Source: Firmicutes bacterium UBA5201 (GTDB lineage: Bacteria; Bacillota; Clostridia; Peptostreptococcales; Acidaminobacteraceae). From it: a DNA stretch of 64,000 nucleotides. Shown in pieces: positions 57,489 to 64,000 of this stretch. The number at the start of each line of letters is the position of its first letter. The stretch's first letter is position 1. The DNA lies in NCBI GenBank assembly GCA_002412775.1, contig DHVT01000001.1, forward strand, positions 62,001 to 126,000, given 5' to 3'. The notes under the pieces were generated by a model. That model was given only the letters and a program-made list of their open reading frames with translations, had not been told where the DNA came from and searched no databases. Position numbers and translations under genes: made by a program.

Positions 57489-57501
57489 TTGTCAATGACA
57501 A
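57489..57501. promoter_or_regulatory. Inverted repeat TTGTCA-A-TGACAA
   Basis: A 13-bp perfect inverted repeat between the divergent HTH-protein gene and the small hypothetical gene, next to TATACT on the minus strand. Possible operator. Confidence 0.45.
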
Positions 57502-57574
57502 AAGATAAAAACGAGTTGCACGCAAAAAATAATGGGCATAATATAATAAGAAGCAATGTGTGGAGGTGACCGTT

Positions 57575-57853
57575 ATGGAACGATATTTGCCGATTGAAAT
57601 CAAAAGAGGATTCTTTAGAACCGAACGCGTCAACATGGTCATTGACGATGCGATGATCAAGCTCGGTGATGAAGCCTATCCATATGAGGATGTCAAACGC
57701 ATTATGATCAGTGGCATCAAATCACTGGATTTTGATATCCAGCTGCAGTCTCATTTCCTCTTTGGTCGGATAGATTCGAAGGATTTATCCTCTGAAGTCC
57801 TAAGTGATCTCAAAGTGCATCTCGGAGAAAGATTAACCATAGACCTGGATTGA
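57575..57853 (+). CDS. Small hypothetical protein
   Basis: 92-aa soluble protein starting MERYLPIEIKRGFF. No recognised family or catalytic motif; the sequence looks like a small beta-rich fold (FDIQLQSHFLFGRIDSKDL). GGAGGTGA before ATG 57575, with TTGCAC-17-TAATAT a plausible promoter. Convergent with ung, 1 bp apart. The good ribosome site and promoter support it as a real gene. Confidence 0.65.
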   Translation: MERYLPIEIKRGFFRTERVNMVIDDAMIKLGDEAYPYEDVKRIMISGIKSLDFDIQLQSHFLFGRIDSKDLSSEVLSDLKVHLGERLTIDLD

Positions 57854-57854
57854 A

Positions 57855-58532
57855 TCATAGATTTTCTATTGTCCAATCAACAGGTGTAAGTCCATTTGAG
57901 ACCAGAAACTCGTTTGTTCTGGTGAATGGCTTGCTGCCGTAAAAGCCTTTCATGACCGATAATGGGCTGGGATGTACTGACATCACAGTATGATGAATCG
58001 GATTTGTGATCAGCTTTGCTTTTTCTTGCGCCGGATTTCCCCATAATATAAATACCACAGGTGTGGATTTTTCGCCGACCTTTCTGATGATTGCGTCTGT
58101 GAACTGTTCCCACCCCTTTTTTTTGTGGGAATGCGCCTCGCCTGCTCTGACAGTCAAAACGGTATTAAGGAGCAGTACACCCTGATCTGCCCAGTGTTTC
58201 AAATAACCATGATTGGGAATAGGCGCACCGATATCCGTATTCAGTTCCTTGTAAATATTCCTAAGGGAAGGCGGGATTTTCACTCCGGGTTTCACGCTGA
58301 ACGATAGTCCGTGAGCTTGGCCTGGGCCGTGATAAGGATCTTGTCCGAGAATGACCACTTTCACGTCATTATAAGATGTGTAATTCAGTGCATTGAATAT
58401 ATCATCCTGTTCAGGATAAATGGTCTGATGACTGTATTCATCTGAGATGAATGCCTTCAACTTTTCGAAATAGGGTTGTTCAAACTCCTGTCCAATCAAA
58501 TCTTGCCAATCGTTTATCAATTCTAGTCTCAT
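57855..58532 (-). CDS. ung: Uracil-DNA glycosylase, family 1
   Basis: 225-aa enzyme that removes uracil from DNA. Family-1 motifs are intact: GQDPYHGPGQAHGLSFSV (catalytic Asp and Tyr barrier to thymine), LNTVLTVRAGEAHSH and HPSPLS (His and Leu intercalation loop). GAGGT with 6-nt spacing favours ATG 58532; the ATG at 58544 overlaps the ribosome site. Standard length. Confidence 0.97.
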   Translation of the reverse strand: MRLELINDWQDLIGQEFEQPYFEKLKAFISDEYSHQTIYPEQDDIFNALNYTSYNDVKVVILGQDPYHGPGQAHGLSFSVKPGVKIPPSLRNIYKELNTDIGAPIPNHGYLKHWADQGVLLLNTVLTVRAGEAHSHKKKGWEQFTDAIIRKVGEKSTPVVFILWGNPAQEKAKLITNPIHHTVMSVHPSPLSVMKGFYGSKPFTRTNEFLVSNGLTPVDWTIENL

Positions 58533-58576
58533 TTTACACCTCATAAAAATTATACCATAGGGAGCTTAAAAAGTGT

Positions 58577-58605
58577 TTGACAAGTTAAATGAGAAAAGTT
58601 ATCAT
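58577..58605 (+). promoter_or_regulatory. Promoter of the DUF3793-flavodoxin operon
   Basis: TTGACA (58577-58582), 17-bp spacer, TATCAT (58600-58605). Start predicted near 58612, just before a Fur-like box. Confidence 0.75.
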
Positions 58606-58620
58606 TAAAAAGTAAGTAAA

Positions 58621-58635
58621 TGATAATGCTTATCA
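58621..58635. promoter_or_regulatory. Fur-like box
   Basis: TGATAATGCTTATCA differs by one base from the 7-1-7 consensus TGATAATnATTATCA. It lies just past the start site, where Fur would block transcription until iron runs out. Confidence 0.7.
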
Positions 58636-58658
58636 CTTGATGAGTAAAGGAGCATTGA

Positions 58659-59228
58659 ATGCATTCAAAACTAGATCAACTATTAGCCTTTCACTGTGCA
58701 CCTACATTGAGTGGTCTAAAGCCAGCAAATCTGATCACACACGATGTGACTGAGAGTTTTTATAGTTCACCAAATATGATAATGACACTGAATCAACTGG
58801 GCATTCACATAGAAAGAATTTGTAGCTGTGCATCCAGAGAGTTGACACTTGTCTATAGTGAGTCCCGTTTGTGGGAACATTTGAAACGACCTCAGATTTG
58901 GGGATTTCTAGTCTCTCAGGGCTATCCGATGTATGATGATTTACCGACGGTCCTTGATGCTCTCAAAGTCCGCGTGGCAAAATCTGGAGGATTCCCTCAT
59001 GAAATTGGTGTGTTTTTGGGCTACCCGCTTGAAGATGTCATGGGTTTTATCAGAAATAAGGGACAAAACTGTAAGATGTGCGGTTATTGGAAAGTCTATG
59101 GAGATACAGACAGTGCCATGAAACAATTTGATCAGTTTACGGAGTGCAGAGACTTGATGATCGACAAGCTCGTTCAAGGTGTTTCAATCACTCAACTGCT
59201 TAGTAATAGTCAGGAGGTTTATATATGA
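58659..59228 (+). CDS. DUF3793 family protein
   Basis: 189-aa protein of DUF3793, typically encoded with flavodoxin under Fur in clostridia. Cys-rich motifs: FHCAPTLSGLKPANL, ICSCASREL, NKGQNCKMCGYWKVYGD. The last looks metal-binding. No enzyme activity is established for the family. AAAGGAG 7 nt before the ATG. It overlaps the flavodoxin gene by 4 bp, so the two act together, probably in low-iron electron transfer or metal handling. Confidence 0.88.
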   Translation: MHSKLDQLLAFHCAPTLSGLKPANLITHDVTESFYSSPNMIMTLNQLGIHIERICSCASRELTLVYSESRLWEHLKRPQIWGFLVSQGYPMYDDLPTVLDALKVRVAKSGGFPHEIGVFLGYPLEDVMGFIRNKGQNCKMCGYWKVYGDTDSAMKQFDQFTECRDLMIDKLVQGVSITQLLSNSQEVYI

Positions 59229-59638
59229 GTAAAATTGCAGTCATTTATTGGAGTGGCACAGGTAATACGGAGGCAATGGCCAGAGCTGTCGCTGAAGGTG
59301 CGGGTGCTGATCTGTTCAGCGTTTCTGAAATTGATATCGATCAAGCGCTTTCATATGACGGTTTGGCATTCGGTTGTCCGTCCATGGGAGCGGAAGTGCT
59401 TGAAGAAAGCGAATTTGATCCGTTTTTCACGGTAATCGAAAGCAAGCTCAGCGGCAAAAAAGTTGCTCTATTCGGATCCTACGGATGGGGTGACGGAGAG
59501 TGGATGCGTGATTGGGAAGTCAGAACCAAGGCGACAGGTGCCGATTTGTTCGAAGATGGTCTGATCATCAATGAAACCCCTGATGCTGCAGGCATTGATG
59601 AATGCTTGGCTTTTGGAAAAAGATTTTCTTCATTATAA
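59225..59638 (+). CDS. Flavodoxin
   Basis: 137-aa FMN electron carrier that replaces ferredoxin under iron starvation. SGTGNTEAMARAV is the phosphate loop and SYGWGDGEWMRDW covers the isoalloxazine side. Coupled to DUF3793 by a 4-bp overlap and controlled by the same Fur-like box. Terminator follows. Confidence 0.96.
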   Translation: MSKIAVIYWSGTGNTEAMARAVAEGAGADLFSVSEIDIDQALSYDGLAFGCPSMGAEVLEESEFDPFFTVIESKLSGKKVALFGSYGWGDGEWMRDWEVRTKATGADLFEDGLIINETPDAAGIDECLAFGKRFSSL

Positions 59639-59656
59639 TATAGTTTCAAATGGGTA

Positions 59657-59690
59657 AGGGTTGGCGATTTCGCCAACCCTCTTTTTTGGA
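59657..59690 (+). terminator. Terminator of the flavodoxin operon
   Basis: AGGGTTGGCG-attt-CGCCAACCCT, a 10-bp perfect stem (59657-59680), followed by CTTTTTTGG. Confidence 0.93.
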
Positions 59691-60494
59691 TTAGAAAGCA
59701 GGAACCACCGATCCTTTGTATTGCTCCAATATATAGGCTTTCACTGTTTCGGATTGGAGTGCCTTAACAAGTGCCTTGATTGTTTCATCTTCCAGTCGGC
59801 CAGCTTTGACCGTGACAATATTGGCATATGGCGATTCACTGCCTTCGATGATGACAGCATCTTCAGCTGGATTGAGGTCCGCTTCAAGGGCGTAGTTGGT
59901 GTTGATCACTGCGCCTGCCACATCGTCAAGTGTTCTCGGGAGTTGGGCGGCATCAATGGGTTTGAATACAAGTTTGAGCTTATTTTCAATGATATCAGCT
60001 TCTGTCGCTTCAAGTCCGGCATCTGTGCTGAGTTTGATGAGACCGTTTGCCTGAAGTAAAAGCAGTGCGCGTCCCTCGTTTGTGGGATCGTTTGGAATGG
60101 CAATCACAGAACCCTCAGGGATATCGGTCAGACTTTTAAATGTCTTTGAATACAGTCCGAGAGGTTCCACGTGGACTGTTCCCGCACTTACAAGATCAAG
60201 TCCATGCTCAGAGGAGAAGGATTCCATGTAAGGGACGTGCTGAAAAAAATTGGCATCGATTTCACCATCGTCAAGAGCCAAATTCGGAGTGACATAATCT
60301 GTGAATTCAACAATTTCAAGTGTGATGCCTTGTTTTTCGAGTTCGGGTTTGATCAAGTTCAGCAGTTCAGAATGTGGAACTGGTGTCGCTCCGACTTTGA
60401 GTGTTTTCTGATCGGTTTCTTTCGCACCGCATCCAAATAAAAGTAAAGCCGCTAAGCTGATTGTGACTACTGTCTTAAGAATTTTTATGATCAT
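59691..60494 (-). CDS. metQ: Methionine-binding lipoprotein MetQ
   Basis: 267-aa lipoprotein with lipobox LLFGC and the NlpA/MetQ fold (LKVGATPVPHSELL, DYVTPNLALDDGEIDANFFQH, NTNYALEADLNP). It binds D/L-methionine for the MetNI importer. Last gene of the operon whose leader carries a SAM riboswitch. GAGGAAATAAC upstream of ATG. Confidence 0.96.
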   Translation of the reverse strand: MIIKILKTVVTISLAALLLFGCGAKETDQKTLKVGATPVPHSELLNLIKPELEKQGITLEIVEFTDYVTPNLALDDGEIDANFFQHVPYMESFSSEHGLDLVSAGTVHVEPLGLYSKTFKSLTDIPEGSVIAIPNDPTNEGRALLLLQANGLIKLSTDAGLEATEADIIENKLKLVFKPIDAAQLPRTLDDVAGAVINTNYALEADLNPAEDAVIIEGSESPYANIVTVKAGRLEDETIKALVKALQSETVKAYILEQYKGSVVPAF

Positions 60495-60496
60495 TG

Positions 60497-61147
60497 TTAT
60501 TTCCTCCTGTTTTTTATTATTTTTTGGGCAACCAGATTGCCTGATGATTGTATGCCCTGTACGAGTGCGACCAATAAGAGTATGGTCATGAGCATCACAT
60601 CTGTCCTGAAACGGTGATAGCCATATCGTATGGCCAGATCTCCAATGCCTCCGCCGCCTATGGCACCAGCCATGGCAGAGTAGCCGAGCAGATTGATGAT
60701 CGTTATGGTAACGCCAAGAATCAGTGAAGGCAATGCTTCGGGAATCATGACGCGGACGATGATCTGAAGAGGGGTTGCCCCCATTGCAATCGCAGCTTCT
60801 ATGACCCCGTCGTCAACTTCATGGAGTGCGCTTTCGACGACACGGGCGAAAAAGGGGATAGCGGCGAAGACAAGGGGGACAATTGCAGCCTCCGTTCCGA
60901 TGGAAGTACCAATTAGCCATCGGGTAATGGGGATTATGAAAATCATCAAAATGATGAAGGGTAAAGAGCGTGTCATGTTCACTACGTACGAAAGAACTCC
61001 GGAGATCCATCTGTTTTCAGCGATGTGATTTTTACTTGTCACCACAAGAATGATGCCCAGTGGCAATCCTATTGCGACTGTGAATATTGCGGATACGATG
61101 ACCATATAAAGTGTTTCAAAAGTTGCTTTCACAAGCAGATCAATCAT
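60497..61147 (-). CDS. metI: Methionine ABC permease MetI
   Basis: 216-aa permease with five helices; the EAA loop appears as AAIAMGATPLQIIVRVMIPEALPSL-like region at about 130-155. MNMTRSLPFIILMIFIIP is typical of MetI. It overlaps metN by 4 bp and precedes metQ by 2 bp. Confidence 0.95.
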   Translation of the reverse strand: MIDLLVKATFETLYMVIVSAIFTVAIGLPLGIILVVTSKNHIAENRWISGVLSYVVNMTRSLPFIILMIFIIPITRWLIGTSIGTEAAIVPLVFAAIPFFARVVESALHEVDDGVIEAAIAMGATPLQIIVRVMIPEALPSLILGVTITIINLLGYSAMAGAIGGGGIGDLAIRYGYHRFRTDVMLMTILLLVALVQGIQSSGNLVAQKIIKNRRK

Positions 61148-62133
61148 ATCACCACCTCCGCATCGACGCCTTTGGCAGCAAGATAATCGAGTGCCGATTT
61201 CACTACATTCGGATCATCGGGGAGTTCGACAATGAGTTTCCCCAGGGGATAATCTTGAATGGTTTCTATTGATCCCGATAGGATGTTGACATCCACAGCA
61301 AGACTTCTGATCAAACCCGACAATATCGGCTTTTCAGCAGATTCCCCCTTGAATGTCAGTTGCAATCGATTGCTGCCTTTATGGTATGAACCGCGGGAAA
61401 AGGATTCCCCGATAAAATGTTTGGTGGCATCGCTCGTTCTTCTGGTGAATACATCTATAGTATCCCCTTTGGCGATGATTTTTCCGCTTTCAAGAATTGC
61501 GACTTTATTGCAAATGGCTTTGATGACATCCATTTCGTGTGTGATCACTACGAGTGTGACTCCAAATTCCTTATTGATGCGCTTAAGCAGGTATAGGATC
61601 TGTTTGGTCGTCTTTGGATCAAGCGCTGAGGTGGACTCGTCGCATAAGAGAACGCTCGGTTCATTGGCAAGGGCCCTTGCAATGCCTACACGTTGTTTTT
61701 GTCCACCGCTCAGATTGACTGGATAGACATCGGCTTTATCGGTGAGTTCCACTTTTTCAAGCAAATCCAAAACGCGTTTTTGAATTTGCTCCTTGTCGAG
61801 TCCTTTGAGCCTCAATGGAAATGCGATGTTTTCAAAAACAGTCTTGCTACTGAGCAGGTTGAAATTTTGAAAGATCATTCCAATTTTTTGACGTTCGCTT
61901 CGTAAGGCTTTACCGCTTAAACCGGTCAAATCAACGCCATCTACAATGACTGTGCCGGTTGTCGGATCTTCAATTCTGTTGATGCACCTCACAAGAGAAG
62001 ATTTGCCAGCCCCACTCAGTCCTACGATGCCATAGATGTCACCGCGTTCGACCTTCAAATCGATGTGTTCGATGGCAACCACCTTTTGGTGTGCTTTTTC
62101 ATAAATTTTGCTTAAATTCTGAATTTCAATCAT
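61144..62133 (-). CDS. metN: Methionine ABC ATPase MetN
   Basis: 329-aa ATPase with Walker A GLSGAGKSS, signature LSGGQKQR, Walker B VLLCDESTSALDP and H-loop ITHEMDV, then a C-terminal NIL domain (about 255-329) that binds methionine and inhibits uptake. Start at ATG 62133 with AAGGAC, after the riboswitch and terminator; a longer frame to 62169 would run into the terminator. First gene of metNIQ. Confidence 0.95.
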   Translation of the reverse strand: MIEIQNLSKIYEKAHQKVVAIEHIDLKVERGDIYGIVGLSGAGKSSLVRCINRIEDPTTGTVIVDGVDLTGLSGKALRSERQKIGMIFQNFNLLSSKTVFENIAFPLRLKGLDKEQIQKRVLDLLEKVELTDKADVYPVNLSGGQKQRVGIARALANEPSVLLCDESTSALDPKTTKQILYLLKRINKEFGVTLVVITHEMDVIKAICNKVAILESGKIIAKGDTIDVFTRRTSDATKHFIGESFSRGSYHKGSNRLQLTFKGESAEKPILSGLIRSLAVDVNILSGSIETIQDYPLGKLIVELPDDPNVVKSALDYLAAKGVDAEVVI

Positions 62134-62149
62134 GGCTGTCCTTTCCAAA

Positions 62150-62186
62150 TAAAAAAGTCTCCTTTGCAAGACGCAAAAGGAGACTA
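62150..62186 (-). terminator. SAM-controlled attenuator terminator
   Basis: AGTCTCCTTTGC (62156-62167) with GCAAAAGGAGACT (62173-62185), one bulge, followed on the minus strand by a U-run. Confidence 0.9.
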
Positions 62187-62201
62187 TAAGACAAGCTTCC
62201 T

Positions 62202-62304
<103 letters not shown>

Positions 62305-62343
62305 ATAATGATATGAAATTTTTATACCGCGGGTATGAAAAGG

Positions 62344-62373
62344 ATTATACGGGAAAAACGCAATAGTTGTCAA
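62344..62373 (-). promoter_or_regulatory. Promoter of the SAM riboswitch-metNIQ operon
   Basis: On the minus strand TTGACA (62368-62373), 18-bp spacer, TATAAT (62344-62349). Confidence 0.75.
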
Positions 62374-62417
62374 CTGTTTTTTGAAACTTTCTTTGTAATG
62401 ATTGGAAAGGCTAACTT

Positions 62418-62427
62418 GTGGTATAAT
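62418..62427 (+). promoter_or_regulatory. Extended -10 promoter of the SDR gene
   Basis: TGG-TATAAT extended -10 (TG at 62419-62420, TATAAT 62422-62427) with a weak -35. Confidence 0.6.
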
Positions 62428-62475
62428 ATATTTAGGTGCGAAGAAAGAAGTCTGACTGTTTGTTAGGAGGACAAC

Positions 62476-63150
62476 ATGGGAAAAATCATTATTACGGGTG
62501 CCGGATCCGGACTGGGTGCCGAACTGGCAAAAAAATACAGCAAACACGGGTATTCGATTTTATTGGTTGGAAGAACACTCGCAAAACTTGACGAGATTGC
62601 AAATGAAATCCTTGAGTCCGGTGGAGAAGCCGAATGCATCGAATGCGACGTCAGCGATGCGCTTGAGGTTGAATCCGTCATTGGTCTGTTGACATGGAAT
62701 TATTCCGATATCGACATGATCATCAACAATGTGGGAATCGGTTATTTCGGGATGCTGGAAAGTATGCGAAACAGCGATATCAGCAGCATGATCGATACAA
62801 ACGTCAAGGGCACGATTTACATGACACGAGCGATATTGCCTTATTTCAAACACAACAACAAGGGCAAGATCATCAACATCATTTCCACGGCGGGTCTTAG
62901 AGGCAAAGCCAACGAATCTGTTTATGTGGCCAGCAAATACGCCATAAGAGGCTTTACGGAAAGCCTTCAAAAAGAACTTGAAAATGATTTGATCACAGTG
63001 ACCGCCGTATATTTGGGTGGGATGAACACCCCGTTTTGGGGGCATTCCAATCATGTGTCCGACGTGACTCGATTCAAATCTCCAAAGGATGTAGCAGAAA
63101 TGATCTATCAACAAGATGATGGCAGAGAGGCCATTTACATCGACCGTTGA
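62476..63150 (+). CDS. Short-chain dehydrogenase/reductase
   Basis: 224-aa classical SDR: TGAGSGLGAELAKKY (NAD(P) site), NNVGIG, ISTAG-type strand and catalytic YVASK. It carries no clue to its substrate; SDRs near lipoate ligase are not a known pair. GGAGG lies 6 nt before the ATG. The lipoate ligase gene follows 21 bp later, likely in one transcript. Confidence 0.9.
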   Translation: MGKIIITGAGSGLGAELAKKYSKHGYSILLVGRTLAKLDEIANEILESGGEAECIECDVSDALEVESVIGLLTWNYSDIDMIINNVGIGYFGMLESMRNSDISSMIDTNVKGTIYMTRAILPYFKHNNKGKIINIISTAGLRGKANESVYVASKYAIRGFTESLQKELENDLITVTAVYLGGMNTPFWGHSNHVSDVTRFKSPKDVAEMIYQQDDGREAIYIDR

Positions 63151-63171
63151 AATATAAAACAGGAGGCATCA

Positions 63172-64000
63172 ATGTCCATCAAAACGAAAATTTTCATCTC
63201 AAAATCGACCAATCCATGGTTCAATCTGGCTTATGAGGAGCAATTGGTAGGTGAAGTGGCAAAAGATGAGGTTTATCTTTATTTATGGCAAAACCAACAT
63301 ACTGTTGTCATAGGCAAGCATCAAAACCCATGGCGCGAGATTCTTGTGTCAGATCTCGAGAAGGATATGGGGAAAGTGGCTAGACGCCTATCCGGAGGCG
63401 GTGCAGTCTATCATGATCTCGGCAATCTGAATTTCACTTTTGTCATGAACAGGAAAAACGAAGATTTGCACAAACAGCTTAAAGTGATTGTCGAAGGTGT
63501 CAAAAAACTCGGCATCGATGCGGAATTTTCAGGTAGGAATGACATCTTGGCGGAGGGCAGAAAGTTCTCGGGAAATGCTTTTTATTATGGCAAAGAAAAC
63601 TACTATCACCATGGAACGATCTTGGTGGATGTCGATATGAGCAGTCTTGGAAAATACCTCAATGTTTCCATGAAAAAACTGAGTGCAAAAGGCGTTGAAT
63701 CCGTAAAATCCAGAGTCATCAATCTCAAAGAACTCAATCCGGACATGACAATCCAAAGCACCATGGATGCAGTGGCGGAGGCTTTTGAGGAAATCTATGG
63801 CAAAGCGGAGTCCGTGACCTCTATTTCCGAAGATACCGCTTCTGAAAACGCGAAAGAACGCTATCACCATTACGCTTCTTGGGACTGGAGATTTGGTAAG
63901 ACCCCCGCTTTTGATGTGACTTTTGAAGAAAAATTCACTTGGGGCGAGTTGGTGCTCAGTTTCAAACTCAAAGGGGCAATCATTGAGGAAAGCGGCATTT
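63172..64000 (+). CDS. lplA: Lipoate-protein ligase A (3' truncated)
   Basis: 276 codons before the window ends. It activates lipoate with ATP and attaches it to lipoyl domains such as GcvH or E2 proteins. Motifs RRLSGGGAVYHDLGNLNFTF, GRNDILAEGRKFSGNAF (lysine that contacts lipoyl-AMP) and HHGTILVDVDMSSL are intact; the accessory domain begins near the end. GGAGG 6 nt before ATG 63172. The C-terminus lies outside the window. Confidence 0.95.
   Translation, partial: MSIKTKIFISKSTNPWFNLAYEEQLVGEVAKDEVYLYLWQNQHTVVIGKHQNPWREILVSDLEKDMGKVARRLSGGGAVYHDLGNLNFTFVMNRKNEDLHKQLKVIVEGVKKLGIDAEFSGRNDILAEGRKFSGNAFYYGKENYYHHGTILVDVDMSSLGKYLNVSMKKLSAKGVESVKSRVINLKELNPDMTIQSTMDAVAEAFEEIYGKAESVTSISEDTASENAKERYHHYASWDWRFGKTPAFDVTFEEKFTWGELVLSFKLKGAIIEESGI

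Overview
The window looks like chromosome from an anaerobic, low-to-mid G+C Gram-positive bacterium of the class Clostridia. I infer this from strong GGAGG-type ribosome sites, consensus SigA promoters, T-box, FMN and SAM leader RNAs, many lipoproteins, an archaeal-type aspartyl-tRNA synthetase, flavodiiron and hemerythrin proteins, and paired MinD-like/NifX-like genes. The genus cannot be fixed from sequence alone; a Fusibacter/Acidaminobacter-like lineage is only a guess. I saw no rRNA, tRNA, CRISPR array, transposase or prophage.

Layout. 1-4.9 kb: end of a chemotaxis receptor, then a MarR regulator with a heterodimeric ABC exporter, divergent from a cold-shock gene. 5-11.8 kb: Ca2+-type P-ATPase, RarD-like permease, OmpR/kinase pair, guanine deaminase, small membrane protein. 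12-14.8 kb: FNR-like regulator facing a di-iron Fe-S repair protein and a flavodiiron protein, with a CRP-type site between them. 14.8-17.4 kb: MacB-like exporter led by a cobalamin-binding protein. 17.4-20 kb: SRAP protein, a 9-bp minisatellite, a T-box leader with a second, reduced T-box, and AspRS. 20-23.1 kb: NarL-type two-component pair and a lipoprotein with a flavinylation-like motif. 23.1-25.2 kb: repeat-rich spacer and a DUF438/hemerythrin/PAS protein. 25.2-29 kb: DUF134, NifX-like, two MinD-ferredoxin ATPases, Mrp and a second NifX-like gene behind a Fur-like box. 29-33.4 kb: FMN riboswitch, ribD-ribE-ribBA-ribH and a HAD phosphatase.

33.4-38.5 kb: DUF3784-like membrane protein, MarR gene that may be leaderless, then an apparent signalling operon of V4R protein, PAS-GGDEF diguanylate cyclase, hemerythrin-PAS protein and thioredoxin-like protein. 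38.5-40.9 kb: SsuABC-type ABC importer. 40.9-45.1 kb: sulfur region with thioredoxin-reductase-like enzyme, two YeeE/YedE half-proteins, two TusA-like proteins and a LysR regulator. 45.1-48.7 kb: GT2, ATP-grasp and GT39-like membrane proteins. 48.7-51.7 kb: two rhodanese lipoproteins, one carrying four active-site loops that arose by exact internal duplication. 51.7-53.9 kb: dTDP-sugar aminotransferase and dehydratase. 53.9-56 kb: ArsR-controlled split permease and NapH-like ferredoxin. 56-58.5 kb: HTH protein, small hypothetical, ung. 58.6-59.6 kb: Fur-boxed DUF3793 protein and flavodoxin. 59.7-62.3 kb: SAM riboswitch and metNIQ. 62.4-64 kb: SDR and the start of lipoate ligase.

The themes that tie the window together are redox and gas stress (FNR-like, RIC, flavodiiron, two hemerythrin-PAS proteins, Rex-like site), sulfur capture (YeeE, TusA, rhodanese lipoproteins) and iron/flavin economy (Fur-like boxes, flavodoxin, NifX/Mrp cluster, riboflavin operon). 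The best candidates for undescribed systems are the four-domain rhodanese lipoprotein with its sulfur-relay neighbours and the V4R/diguanylate-cyclase/hemerythrin-PAS operon.
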